A stretch of 6,883 nucleotides of DNA from Ornithinimicrobium sp. (GCA_030145965.1 JASKZT010000076.1:1-6883); one strand, 5' to 3'; counted from the stretch's first letter, positions 1 through 6,154 are shown. The notes: generated by a model from the sequence alone, not told the origin. Numbers and translations: made by a program.

Positions 1-968
1 CCGACGCGCTGCGCCGTCGCCCGGATGGAGGCGGCGCTGCGGCGCAGGAGCTCCTCCTCCTGCGGCGACATCGGCACGTGCAGCCTCTCCAGCGCGCCCC
101 CCGCGCCGACCAGCGTCGGGACCGACAGGCACACGCCCTCGATGCCGTAGTCGCCCTCGAGCAGCGTGGAGACGGGCAGCACCCGCCGCTCGTCGCGCAG
201 CACCGACTCCACGATCTGGCAGCAGGCGAGGGCGACCGCGTAGTTGGTCGCCCCCTTGCCCTCGATGATCCGGTAGGCGGCGTGCACGACCTCGTCGGCG
301 ATCTGCGCCAGCTCCTCCTCGCCGAGGGCGCCGCCGTGGCTGCGCGACCACTCCCGCAGGGGTACGCCGCCGAGGCTGGCCGAGCTCCAGAGGGGGAACT
401 CGGTGTCGCCGTGCTCGCCCACGACGTAGGCGTGGACGTTGGCCACGGCGACGCCGACCCGGCGGGCGATCGCGTGCCGCAGCCGCGAGGAGTCCAGGAC
501 GGTGCCGGAGCCGAAGAGCTGCTGGGGTGGCAGGCCGGTGATCCGCAGCGCGGCGGTCGTCACCACGTCGACCGGGTTCGTGACCATGACGTAGGTCGCC
601 TCCGGCGCGACCTCGACGAGGCGCGGCAGGAGGCCGCGCACGAGCCCGACCGTGCTCTCGGCCAGCTCCATCCGGCTCTGGCCGGGCTTCTGCTTCGCCC
701 CGGCGGTGACGACGACGACCCGCGCGCCGCGGCACACCTCCACGTCGTCGCTGCCCTCGATCGAGCCCATCGGCGTGAAGGAGAGCCCGTGGCTGATGTC
801 GAGCACCTCCGCCTCGAGCTTGGCGCGGTCGATGTCGTGGAGCACGACGCGGCGGGCGCTGCCCCGCACCAGGGCGGTGTAGGCGATGGTCGCGCCGACG
901 GCGCCCGCGCCGACCACCGCGACGTCGGGGCGCTCGTGCGCAGGTCGGGCGGCAGGTGGCTGCGTCAT
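1..968 (-). CDS. ldh: L-lactate dehydrogenase (3' end cut by window edge)
   Basis: NAD-dependent L-lactate dehydrogenase, interconverting pyruvate and L-lactate in the cytoplasm. Reading from the ATG at 968-966, 322 codons are open to the window edge with no stop. The family is usually about 315-330 residues, so only a few C-terminal residues should be missing. Visible motifs: Rossmann dinucleotide-binding GAGAVG at residues 20-25; the active-site loop GAKQKPGQSR, with Q93 at the position that separates LDH (Gln) from malate dehydrogenase (Arg) and R99 as the mobile-loop arginine; TNPVDVVT; the LDSSR motif with D159 and substrate-binding R162; and GEHGDTEFP with catalytic H186. The Gln at the specificity position is the main reason for LDH over MDH. 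There is no clear Shine-Dalgarno sequence before the ATG; instead an inverted repeat ends one base upstream. The gene follows the small membrane protein gene by 61 bases. It is probably unrelated to the 5-oxoproline locus. Confidence 0.95.
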   Translation of the reverse strand, partial: MTQPPAARPAHERPDVAVVGAGAVGATIAYTALVRGSARRVVLHDIDRAKLEAEVLDISHGLSFTPMGSIEGSDDVEVCRGARVVVVTAGAKQKPGQSRMELAESTVGLVRGLLPRLVEVAPEATYVMVTNPVDVVTTAALRITGLPPQQLFGSGTVLDSSRLRHAIARRVGVAVANVHAYVVGEHGDTEFPLWSSASLGGVPLREWSRSHGGALGEEELAQIADEVVHAAYRIIEGKGATNYAVALACCQIVESVLRDERRVLPVSTLLEGDYGIEGVCLSVPTLVGAGGALERLHVPMSPQEEELLRRSAASIRATAQRV

Positions 969-969
969 G

Positions 970-1024
970 GGCGCCAGTCTGCCCGAGGGTCGGCTCGGGT
1001 GCGGGTGGAGGGCAGGTCGGCGCC
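970..1024 (-). repeat. Nested inverted repeats in the ldh leader
   Basis: The gap between the small membrane protein stop and the ldh start contains outer arms GGCGCC-n3-CTGCCC (970-984) and GGGCAG-n3-GGCGCC (1010-1024). Twelve of the 15 paired positions are complementary. Inside lies a second perfect 6-base repeat, CCCGAG (982-987) and CTCGGG (994-999), with a 6-base loop. The inner repeat shares bases 982-984 with the outer arm, so the two stems exclude each other. The outer arm ends one base before the ldh ATG. It could be a terminator for the upstream gene, a translation-masking leader structure, or chance in very GC-rich DNA. No T-tract follows. Confidence 0.4.
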
Positions 1025-1029
1025 GGGGC

Positions 1030-1320
1030 TCAGGCCCCGGGCCGGCGGCCCCACGACACGGCCACCGCCGCGGCGGTCGCCAGCACCGTCAGGCACCCCA
1101 AGGGCAGCGGGAGGCAGCAGCCGCCGACGGTGACCCGGGTCTGGCCGCGGGTCCAGGTGCGGGCCGGCAGCGGGCCGAGGCCACCGCCGGAGGCGACCCA
1201 CCGCTCCTCCTCGCGGGCGGCCTCCTCCTGGGCCCACGGGTCCAGCGGCTCCGCGCCGGGAGGCCCGTCGGGTCGCGGCTGCGGGGCGTCGTCGGGGGTG
1301 GAGCCGCCAGGGATGCTCAT
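1030..1320 (-). CDS. Small single-span membrane protein of unknown function
   Basis: A 96-residue protein starting at the ATG at 1320-1318 and ending with TGA at 1032-1030. The N-terminal half (about residues 1-40) is rich in Pro, Gly, Asp and Glu, including an acidic stretch QEEAAREEER at 31-40, and looks disordered. A conserved-looking segment WTRGQTRVTVGGCCLPLPLG (56-75) leads into a hydrophobic span at about 68-88, followed by a short basic tail (WGRRPGA). C68, C69 and C76 lie at the membrane border. No enzyme motif is seen. I recall similar short WTRG...GGCCLP proteins in other actinobacteria, but that is memory, not a search. A GGGAGGG at 1342-1336 is about 15 bases upstream of the start, rather far for a ribosome site. 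The protein-like composition (charged, then hydrophobic, then basic) is much more plausible than the overlapping frames. Function unknown. Confidence 0.75.
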   Translation of the reverse strand: MSIPGGSTPDDAPQPRPDGPPGAEPLDPWAQEEAAREEERWVASGGGLGPLPARTWTRGQTRVTVGGCCLPLPLGCLTVLATAAAVAVSWGRRPGA

Positions 1321-1344
1321 CGACCGATCGTGGCACCCTCCCGA

Positions 1345-1374
1345 CCGCCCGGCGCAGCGAACGTCCCCGGGCGG
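1345..1374 (-). terminator. Possible hairpin terminator after pxpC
   Basis: A perfect 8-base inverted repeat, CCGCCCGG (1345-1352) and CCGGGCGG (1367-1374), with a 14-base loop. It starts about 8 bases beyond the pxpC stop codon and lies before the small membrane protein gene. There is no T-tract on the minus strand after the stem, so it is at best a non-canonical terminator of the kind common in actinobacteria. It marks a plausible end of the 5-oxoproline transcript. Confidence 0.35.
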
Positions 1375-1381
1375 GGCGCCC

Positions 1382-2236
1382 TCACCCGCCGGTCGTCCGG
1401 GCGGTGGTGAAGCGGACCTGCTGGCCTGGTCGCAGCTGGGCGCAGCGGTCGACGTGCTCGTCGTCGACGTAGGCGATGACGGGGTAGCCACCGGTGACGG
1501 GGTGGTCGGCCAGGAAGAGCACCGGCAGGCCCGAGGGTGGCATCTGGATCGCCCCCCGCAGCATCCCCTCGCTGACCAGCTCACCCTCGCGGGACCGGCC
1601 CAGGGGCTTCCCGGTCAGCCTGACGCCGACCCGGTTGGACTGGCTGTCGACGACGTACGTCTGGCCCCGCAGCAGGTCCCAGGCGTCCTCGTCGAACCAG
1701 TCGCGCCGGGGCCCCGGCGTCACGGGCACGGGCACGAGGTCGTTGCCGGGCTCGGGGACCGGGGCGACGTCGACCCCGGGGACCGGGCGCGAGGAGACCC
1801 CCACGGGCAGGACGTCACCGGTGGAGAGCACCGGTGGTCCGAGGCCGGCGAGCACGTCGGTGGACCGGCTGCCCAGGACCGGCTCGACCGCGATGCCGCC
1901 ACGGACGGCGAGATAGGTGCGCAGGCCGGAGGCGGGCAGGCCGAGCTCGAGCACCTTCCCGGCGGGCAGGCGGAAGGGCGCGAGGTGGGGGACGCCGGGG
2001 GAGCGGGCACCGGCGGTGGCGATCGTCAGGTCGTCCGCGCCCACCAGGGACAGGCCACCCAGCGTCACCTCCAGCGTGGCGAGGGAGGGATGGTTGCCGA
2101 CGAGCGCGTTGGCCAGCCGGTGGGCCCCGCGGTCGCACGCGCCGGAGCGGCCGATGCCCAGGGCCGCCCGCCCGGGGCGCCCGAAGTCCTGCACGGTGGT
2201 CAGGGCGCCCGGGTCCAGGACCGTCAGCGTCGTCAT
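1382..2236 (-). CDS. pxpC: 5-oxoprolinase subunit PxpC (biotin-dependent carboxyltransferase-like, KipA family)
   Basis: Component of the prokaryotic 5-oxoprolinase PxpABC, which uses ATP to hydrolyse 5-oxoproline to glutamate in the cytoplasm. The 284-residue protein belongs to the KipA / urea-amidolyase C-terminal carboxyltransferase-like fold. It shows the family opening LDPGALTTVQDFGRPG (residues 7-22), a GRSGACD segment soon after, and the C-terminal signature SEGMLRGAIQMPP...LADHPVTGGYP (about 222-252). The ATG at 2236-2234 overlaps the pxpB stop as ATGA, and a GGAG lies 5 bases upstream inside pxpB. A longer reading to 2338 is only a frame extension into pxpB. The overlap implies translational coupling and roughly equal amounts of PxpB and PxpC, as expected for partner subunits. 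The length is a little shorter than many homologues (about 300-330), but no motif is visibly missing. In B. subtilis the orthologue KipA was first described with the KinA inhibitor KipI; a signalling role here cannot be judged. Confidence 0.93.
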   Translation of the reverse strand: MTTLTVLDPGALTTVQDFGRPGRAALGIGRSGACDRGAHRLANALVGNHPSLATLEVTLGGLSLVGADDLTIATAGARSPGVPHLAPFRLPAGKVLELGLPASGLRTYLAVRGGIAVEPVLGSRSTDVLAGLGPPVLSTGDVLPVGVSSRPVPGVDVAPVPEPGNDLVPVPVTPGPRRDWFDEDAWDLLRGQTYVVDSQSNRVGVRLTGKPLGRSREGELVSEGMLRGAIQMPPSGLPVLFLADHPVTGGYPVIAYVDDEHVDRCAQLRPGQQVRFTTARTTGG

Positions 2237-2838
2237 GGCCGCTCCACGAAGCGGACGGCGGTGCCGGGGACGAGCAGGGCCGGCGGGTCCCGGTCGAGGT
2301 CGAAGACGTCGACGAGGGCGTGGCCGACGAGCTGCCATCCCCCCGGGGACTCGCGCGGGTAGACCCCGGTGAACTCACCGGCCAGGGCCAGGGAGCCGGC
2401 CGGCACCCGGGTCCGCGGGCTGGACCGGCGCGGCGTGTCCCACGTGAACCGGGTGCCCGCCAGGTAGCCGAAGCCGGGGGAGAACCCGCAGAAGGCGACG
2501 GTCCACTCCTCCTCCTGGTGACGGGTCACCAGCTCCTCGGGGGAGCAGCCCAGCAGCCGCGCCGCCTCGGCCAGGTCGGTCCCGTCGTAGCGGACCGGGA
2601 TCTGCACCGACGCGGTCGACCGGTGCCCGTGCTCGGCGGGGGCCACCTGCCGCAGCCGGTCGGACAGCGCGCGCAGGTCGGTGTCCCGGTCGCCGACGAC
2701 GAGGATCGTCCGTCCGGCCGGCACCAGGTCGAGGACCGGGAGGTCGGCCTCCTGCAGGGCGGCGTAGTGTCGCAGGACGTCGTCGAGGGTGTCCAGCTCC
2801 AGCAGGAGCCCCCGCGTGCCGCTCGGCAGGATGCGCAT
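2233..2838 (-). CDS. pxpB: 5-oxoprolinase subunit PxpB (KipI family)
   Basis: Second component of the ATP-dependent 5-oxoprolinase PxpABC; cytoplasmic, acting with PxpC. The 201-residue length fits single-domain KipI/allophanate-hydrolase subunit 1 proteins (about 200-240). Motifs in order: IPVRYDGTDL (80-89), SPEEL and VTRH (99-107), GFSPGFGYLAG (118-128), PRTRVPAGSLALAG (141-154), TGVYPRESPGGWQLVG (157-172) and VPGTAVRF near the end. These are the family's hallmark conserved blocks. The ATG at 2838-2836 starts 13 bases after the transporter stop; its ribosome site is weak, suggesting co-translation from the upstream gene. Its end overlaps pxpC by 4 bases. The tight spacing makes transporter-pxpB-pxpC one transcription unit. 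Assignment to PxpB rather than a urea-carboxylase-type allophanate hydrolase rests on the pxpA and pxpC neighbours. Confidence 0.94.
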   Translation of the reverse strand: MRILPSGTRGLLLELDTLDDVLRHYAALQEADLPVLDLVPAGRTILVVGDRDTDLRALSDRLRQVAPAEHGHRSTASVQIPVRYDGTDLAEAARLLGCSPEELVTRHQEEEWTVAFCGFSPGFGYLAGTRFTWDTPRRSSPRTRVPAGSLALAGEFTGVYPRESPGGWQLVGHALVDVFDLDRDPPALLVPGTAVRFVERP

Positions 2839-2851
2839 GCGTCGCCGACCG

Positions 2852-4093
2852 TCAGCCGGTGAGCAGCTCGAGCGCGGGCCGGACCGAGTTGACCGCCAGG
2901 TAGATCGTCACCAGCCACGCCACCGTGCCGATGGCCGCGAGCCACCGGGGGTAGACGTAGCCGTGGAGCAGGTCGCGGCGGCGCCACGCCACCCAGAGCA
3001 TGACGCCGATGCCCACGGGCAGCAGGATGCCGTTGAAGGCGCCGGCGAAGACGAGCAGCTGGGCCGGAGGAGCCCCGATGAGGAGGAAGAGGGTGGTCGA
3101 CAGGGCGATGAAGCCGATGACCATGAGGTTGGTCGTGCGCGGTGACGTCCTCTCCCTGGACGTCAGGAAGGTGACGGTCGTGTAGGACACCCCGATGATG
3201 CTGGTGAGGGCGGCCGCCGAGAAGACCACGCCGAAGAGCCGGTAGCCGACGGCGCCGGCCGCGGCCTCGAAGGCGCTGGCCGCCTGGCGCTCGGGGTCGA
3301 GCGCGGCACCGGTGCTGACGACGCCGAGGATCGCCAGGAACAGGATGATCCGCATGACGCCCGTGACCACGATGCCGGTGACGGCGGCGCTGGTCAGCTC
3401 CCTGAGGTGGCTCTCGCCGCGGACCCCCGCGTCCAGCAGACGGTGGACGCCGGCGTAGATGATGTAGCCCCCGATCGTGCCGCCGATGAGGGTGGTGATC
3501 GCCAGGGCGCTGATCTGCTCCGGGAGGACCGTGTTGCGCAGGGCCGACCCGACCGGCGGACCGGAGGTGATGGCGATGTAGAGGGTCAGCAGGATCATCA
3601 GCGCGCCGAGGACGACGACGATCCGGTCCATCGCGACCCCGGCCCGCTTGGAGAGGAAGATGCCGACGGCCAGGGCGGCGAGGATGACCGCGCCGAGGCG
3701 CACGTCGAGGTCCGTCATGATGTTCATGCCGAGACCGGCGCCGCTGACGTTGCCGATGTTGAAGACGAAGCCGCCGATGAGGAGCAGGAAGGCCATCACG
3801 TAGCCCAGCCCCGGCAGGCTGGCGTTGCCCAGCTCCTGCGCGCGCATGCCCGAGACACCGATGACGCGCCACACGTTGGTCTGGATGGCGATGTCGACCA
3901 GGATCGACACGAGGATGGCGAAGGCGAAGGCGGCGCCGAGCTGGACCGTGAAGTTGGTGGTCTGGGTGATGAAGCCCGGTCCGATGGAGGAGGTCGCCAT
4001 GAGGAAGATGGCGCCGGCCAGGGTCCCCCTGCCGGTGGGTGAGGAGGCCGGCGCTCGTCGGCCCACCGCGTCGTCGGGAGTGGTGCTGGCCAT
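2852..4093 (-). CDS. NRAMP-family-like transporter without canonical metal ligands (YcsG type)
   Basis: A 413-residue integral membrane protein with about eleven hydrophobic spans and the layout of NRAMP (LeuT-fold) permeases; the length is typical for the family. In true Mn/Fe NRAMPs, TM1 carries DPGN and TM6 carries MPH, supplying metal ligands. Here the TM1 block reads SSIGPGFITQT, with GPGF at 38-41, so both the Asp and Asn ligands are absent. The TM6 region reads IIYAGVHRLLDAG, with GVH at 215-217, so the Met ligand is replaced and only the His is kept. The start is the ATG at 4093-4091, with GGAGG four bases upstream; a TTG at 4114-4112 is in frame but has no ribosome site. It is 13 bases from pxpB and probably co-transcribed with it. 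B. subtilis ycsG, in the corresponding locus, is also NRAMP-like. My inference is uptake of 5-oxoproline or a related small carboxylate rather than a metal; annotation pipelines would probably call it a divalent metal transporter. Confidence 0.85.
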   Translation of the reverse strand: MASTTPDDAVGRRAPASSPTGRGTLAGAIFLMATSSIGPGFITQTTNFTVQLGAAFAFAILVSILVDIAIQTNVWRVIGVSGMRAQELGNASLPGLGYVMAFLLLIGGFVFNIGNVSGAGLGMNIMTDLDVRLGAVILAALAVGIFLSKRAGVAMDRIVVVLGALMILLTLYIAITSGPPVGSALRNTVLPEQISALAITTLIGGTIGGYIIYAGVHRLLDAGVRGESHLRELTSAAVTGIVVTGVMRIILFLAILGVVSTGAALDPERQAASAFEAAAGAVGYRLFGVVFSAAALTSIIGVSYTTVTFLTSRERTSPRTTNLMVIGFIALSTTLFLLIGAPPAQLLVFAGAFNGILLPVGIGVMLWVAWRRRDLLHGYVYPRWLAAIGTVAWLVTIYLAVNSVRPALELLTG

Positions 4094-4178
4094 GTCGCCT
4101 CCGGTGGTCCTCAAGGAGTAGGAGTTGTTGCACTGTAGTGCGGACCCGGCTCTTCCGGCTCGCCCGGCGACCCCGGGG
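4094..4178 (-). promoter_or_regulatory. Candidate promoter and operator upstream of the transporter-pxpBC genes
   Basis: This 85-base gap is the only sizeable one inside the minus-strand cluster. It holds a perfect inverted repeat GCACT-GT-AGTGC at 4130-4141, unusually AT-containing for its surroundings. On the minus strand the repeat contains TACAGT (4137-4132), fitting the actinobacterial -10 pattern TAnnnT, which would put the transcription start near 4125 and a leader of about 30 bases. No good -35 is seen. Further upstream are two direct copies of CCGGCTC (4146-4152 and 4155-4161) and a palindrome GACCCCGGGGTC (4169-4180) that runs into the hydro-lyase stop codon. The GGAGG at 4102-4098 is the ribosome site of the transporter gene. 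The regulator cannot be identified from the sequence. Confidence 0.45.
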
Positions 4179-5000
4179 TCAGGGCACGGCGTAGACGGCG
4201 TCCCGGGCGTCGGTCACCAGCATGAAGCCCGGGGCGTGCGTGATGGCGACCTCGGGCCGGGACTCCAGCACCATGGCCTGGGGCGTCACCCCGCAGGCCC
4301 AGAACACGGGCACGTCACCCTCGCGGATGGTCGGCGGGTCGCCGAAGTCCGGGGCGGCCAGGTCGTCGATCCCCAGCGCCTCCGGGTCCCCGACGTGGAC
4401 CGGTGCGCCGTGCACGGCCGGGTAGCGGGACGTGATGCGGACCGCGTCCGCGACCCGGGCGGCGGGGATCGCCCTCATCGAGACCACGAGGGGGCCGGAC
4501 AGGTCGCCGGCGGGGACGCACCGGGTGCTCGTGCGGTACATGGCCACGTTGCTCCCGGCGTCCAGGTGCCGCATGGGGATGCCGGCCTCCAGCATGGGGT
4601 GCTCGAAGGTGAAGGAGCACCCCAGCAGGAAGGTGACGAGGTCCCCGCGCCAGTGGTCCAGGACGTGGGGGACCTCCTCCACCAGCTCCCCGTGCCGCCA
4701 GACCCGGTAGCGGGGCACGTCGACCCGGATGTCGGCCTCGGGGTCGCCGTAGACCGGCGACCCGTCCGGGCCGCGTACCCAGCCCGCCTCCAGCACCTCC
4801 AGGACGGGGCAGGCCTTGGGGTTGCGGGTCGCGAACAGGAGCATGTCGAAGGCGGCGGCCCGGGGCACGCTGATGATGTTGGCCTGGGTGTAGCCGGCGC
4901 ACCATCCGGTCGTGGGCACCTCGAGCCCGGCGGCGAACGCGGCACGGGCCTCGGCGGGCGTCATCGCGGCGCGTGCCCACCGGTCGGGCTGCTCGGGCAT
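4179..5000 (-). CDS. Putative hydro-lyase, YcsI/DUF1445 (D-glutamate cyclase-like) family
   Basis: A 273-residue cytoplasmic protein of the UPF0317/DUF1445 family; B. subtilis YcsI is about 257 residues. The bacterial members are named putative hydro-lyases, and the related mammalian enzyme is D-glutamate cyclase, which converts D-glutamate to 5-oxo-D-proline. Visible family blocks: [17 protein letters not shown] (30-46), a [13 protein letters not shown] segment (90-102), [10 protein letters not shown] (124-133), and late in the protein [12 protein letters not shown] and [12 protein letters not shown]. The start is decided by GAGGAG at 5015-5010, nine bases before the ATG at 5000. Alternatives in frame are an ATG at 5009, which abuts the same GAGGAG, and a GTG at 5039 that would overlap the oxidoreductase stop as GTGA. 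Most residues before 5000 look unlike the family. It follows the oxidoreductase gene by about 35 bases and is probably in its operon. The likely role is forming or removing 5-oxoproline-type compounds that feed PxpABC; the exact reaction is unproven. Confidence 0.9.
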   Translation of the reverse strand: MPEQPDRWARAAMTPAEARAAFAAGLEVPTTGWCAGYTQANIISVPRAAAFDMLLFATRNPKACPVLEVLEAGWVRGPDGSPVYGDPEADIRVDVPRYRVWRHGELVEEVPHVLDHWRGDLVTFLLGCSFTFEHPMLEAGIPMRHLDAGSNVAMYRTSTRCVPAGDLSGPLVVSMRAIPAARVADAVRITSRYPAVHGAPVHVGDPEALGIDDLAAPDFGDPPTIREGDVPVFWACGVTPQAMVLESRPEVAITHAPGFMLVTDARDAVYAVP

Positions 5001-5009
5001 GGGGACCAT

Positions 5010-5015
5010 CTCCTC
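5010..5015 (-). promoter_or_regulatory. Ribosome binding site deciding the hydro-lyase start
   Basis: GAGGAG on the minus strand, with nine bases to the ATG at 5000. The same motif touches an in-frame ATG at 5009 with almost no spacing, which makes the downstream ATG the better start. Confidence 0.6.
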
Positions 5016-5035
5016 GGAGGGCGGTGTGCGGTCGG

Positions 5036-6091
5036 TCACGCGGGGGGTCGGCGCCCGGCGGTCCGCGGGCCGATCGTCGTCGCCCAGGCGTCGACGACGT
5101 CGCGCGGCAGGTCGTAGCTCCCGGTCCAGGCGTGGGCCGGGAAGAGGAAGACGCGCTGGAGATCGAGCTCGGCCTGCGCGCGCAGGAGCCGCTCGGCGCA
5201 CTCGTCGGCGGTCCCGAAGAGGCCGTAGGCGTCCAGGACGCGGTCGACCAGCTCCTCGGGCAGGTCCGAGGGGTCGGTGGCCCCCTCGCCGTCGCCCAGC
5301 TCGGGCAGGTCGACGCCCGCCCCCTGCAGCCAGCGCAGGTTGGAGCGGCTGGGGTAGTGCAGCCAGGGCTGACCGGGGCGGAACCAGCTCCGCGGCCAGC
5401 CCCGTACCTCCTCCCGGGAGCCCAGGCCGATCGGCACGATGAGGGTCTCCACGAACGTGCTGTCGGGGCCGTAGGGGTCGGGGCGCCCGGCCGCGGCGGC
5501 GCCGGCCCGCACGTGCGCGCGGGCGGCCTCGACCCCGTCGGGGTGCAGCCCGACGAGCATGAGCACCCCGTCGCCGACCGCGCCCGCCAGCTCCAGCAGC
5601 CGCGGGCCGGAGGCCAGCACGTGCACCAGGCCCGGCCGGCTGCGGGGGTGGTGGAAGAGCTGGAGCGCGGCGCCGCCGTGCACGGCATGACCGTCGTGGA
5701 GCAGGCCGCGCACCGTCCGGACCGCCTCACCCAGGGCCGCTCTCGGGGCGCGGCTGGCCCCGGCCTTCTCCACCGAGAGGAAGCCGGGCGCCACGGTCAG
5801 CTCCGGGCGCCCGGGAGCCAGCTCGTCCAGGGAGGCGGTCAGGGCCGCGAGGACGAGGGGGTGGCGGGTGACGACGTTGGAGGTCGCCGGGAAGAGCCGG
5901 ACCCGGCTGGTGGTGGCGGCCATCGCCGCGAGGGCGAGGAAGGCGTCCCGGCCGGTGTGGTGGTGGTCCGGGACGCCGATGCCGTCCAGGCCCGCCCGCT
6001 CCACCTCCGCCGCGAAGGCGGCCAGCTCGGGAAGCGGTGCTCCGAGGGGCACGCGCAGACCCACCTCCAACGGACGGGGATTCGCGCGCAT
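5036..6091 (-). CDS. Luciferase-like (LLM class) flavin/F420-dependent oxidoreductase
   Basis: A 351-residue cytoplasmic protein of the bacterial-luciferase / methylene-tetrahydromethanopterin-reductase (TIM-barrel) superfamily, of typical length. Visible features: beta-1 [10 protein letters not shown] (8-17); an [23 protein letters not shown] helix-strand unit (22-44); [24 protein letters not shown] (55-78), matching the family pattern that ends in [26 protein letters not shown], with its glycine-rich strand resembling the MER-type phosphate-binding region; and a later [10 protein letters not shown] strand. Cofactor (FMN or F420) and substrate cannot be read from sequence. The start is the ATG at 6091-6089, preceded by AGGAGG (6101-6096) with four bases between; the open frame running on to 6862 is an antisense shadow of pxpA. 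It is divergent from pxpA and directly upstream of the hydro-lyase gene, so it is probably the first gene of that minus-strand operon. I do not know this family as a standard pxp-locus member. It may oxidise a precursor or analogue of 5-oxoproline, or simply be a lineage-specific passenger. Confidence 0.88.
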   Translation of the reverse strand: MRANPRPLEVGLRVPLGAPLPELAAFAAEVERAGLDGIGVPDHHHTGRDAFLALAAMAATTSRVRLFPATSNVVTRHPLVLAALTASLDELAPGRPELTVAPGFLSVEKAGASRAPRAALGEAVRTVRGLLHDGHAVHGGAALQLFHHPRSRPGLVHVLASGPRLLELAGAVGDGVLMLVGLHPDGVEAARAHVRAGAAAAGRPDPYGPDSTFVETLIVPIGLGSREEVRGWPRSWFRPGQPWLHYPSRSNLRWLQGAGVDLPELGDGEGATDPSDLPEELVDRVLDAYGLFGTADECAERLLRAQAELDLQRVFLFPAHAWTGSYDLPRDVVDAWATTIGPRTAGRRPPA

Positions 6092-6154
6092 GAAGCCTCC
6101 TGCCATCGGACAGTAGCATCGAGAGGGCACCCCATCGCCGAGAAGGAGCCACCC
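6092..6154. promoter_or_regulatory. Divergent promoter region between the oxidoreductase gene and pxpA
   Basis: Only 63 bases separate the two divergent starts, so both promoters and any operator must overlap. On the plus strand TAGCAT (6114-6119) fits a TAnnnT -10 for pxpA; on the minus strand TACTGT (6115-6110) fits one for the oxidoreductase gene. The two boxes overlap by two bases. CATCG occurs three times (6104, 6117 and 6133). The centre GGACAGTAGCATCGA resembles GCACTGTAGTGCGGA at 4130-4144 (9 of 15 identical, sharing the core GTAG). The plus-strand AAGGAG (6143-6148) is the pxpA ribosome site, and the minus-strand AGGAGG (6101-6096) that of the oxidoreductase gene. No clear -35 boxes are seen. 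Confidence 0.5.

Noticed and set aside
1..968. Malate dehydrogenase instead of lactate dehydrogenase
   Set aside because: The specificity-loop position is Gln (Q93), typical of LDH, not the Arg of malate dehydrogenase.
78..1133. Plus-strand 351-codon frame opposite ldh
   Set aside because: Shadow of lactate dehydrogenase, whose full motif set is readable on the minus strand.
956..2362. Long plus-strand open frame (468 codons) opposite the small membrane protein, pxpC and the end of pxpB
   Set aside because: Antisense to clear family members. Its translation is low-complexity Gly/Ala/Arg/Pro-rich with no recognisable domain, as expected from codon bias in high-GC DNA.
1382..2838. Urea carboxylase / allophanate hydrolase genes instead of pxpB-pxpC
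   Set aside because: The proteins are separate short subunits without a biotin carboxylase or amidase domain, and pxpA and a ycsI-like gene are present in the same locus.
2526..4133. Long minus-strand open frame (535 codons) overlapping the transporter and pxpB in another frame
   Set aside because: Arg/His/Pro-rich shadow with no membrane spans. The alternative frame gives a convincing transporter followed by a convincing PxpB.
4169..4180. Palindrome GACCCCGGGGTC at the end of the hydro-lyase gene as a terminator
   Set aside because: It has no loop and no T-tract and overlaps the stop codon; a 12-base GC palindrome is unremarkable in this composition.
4315..5730. Minus-strand 471-codon frame across the hydro-lyase and oxidoreductase genes
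   Set aside because: Out of frame with both recognised proteins; composition is Arg/Pro/Ser low complexity.
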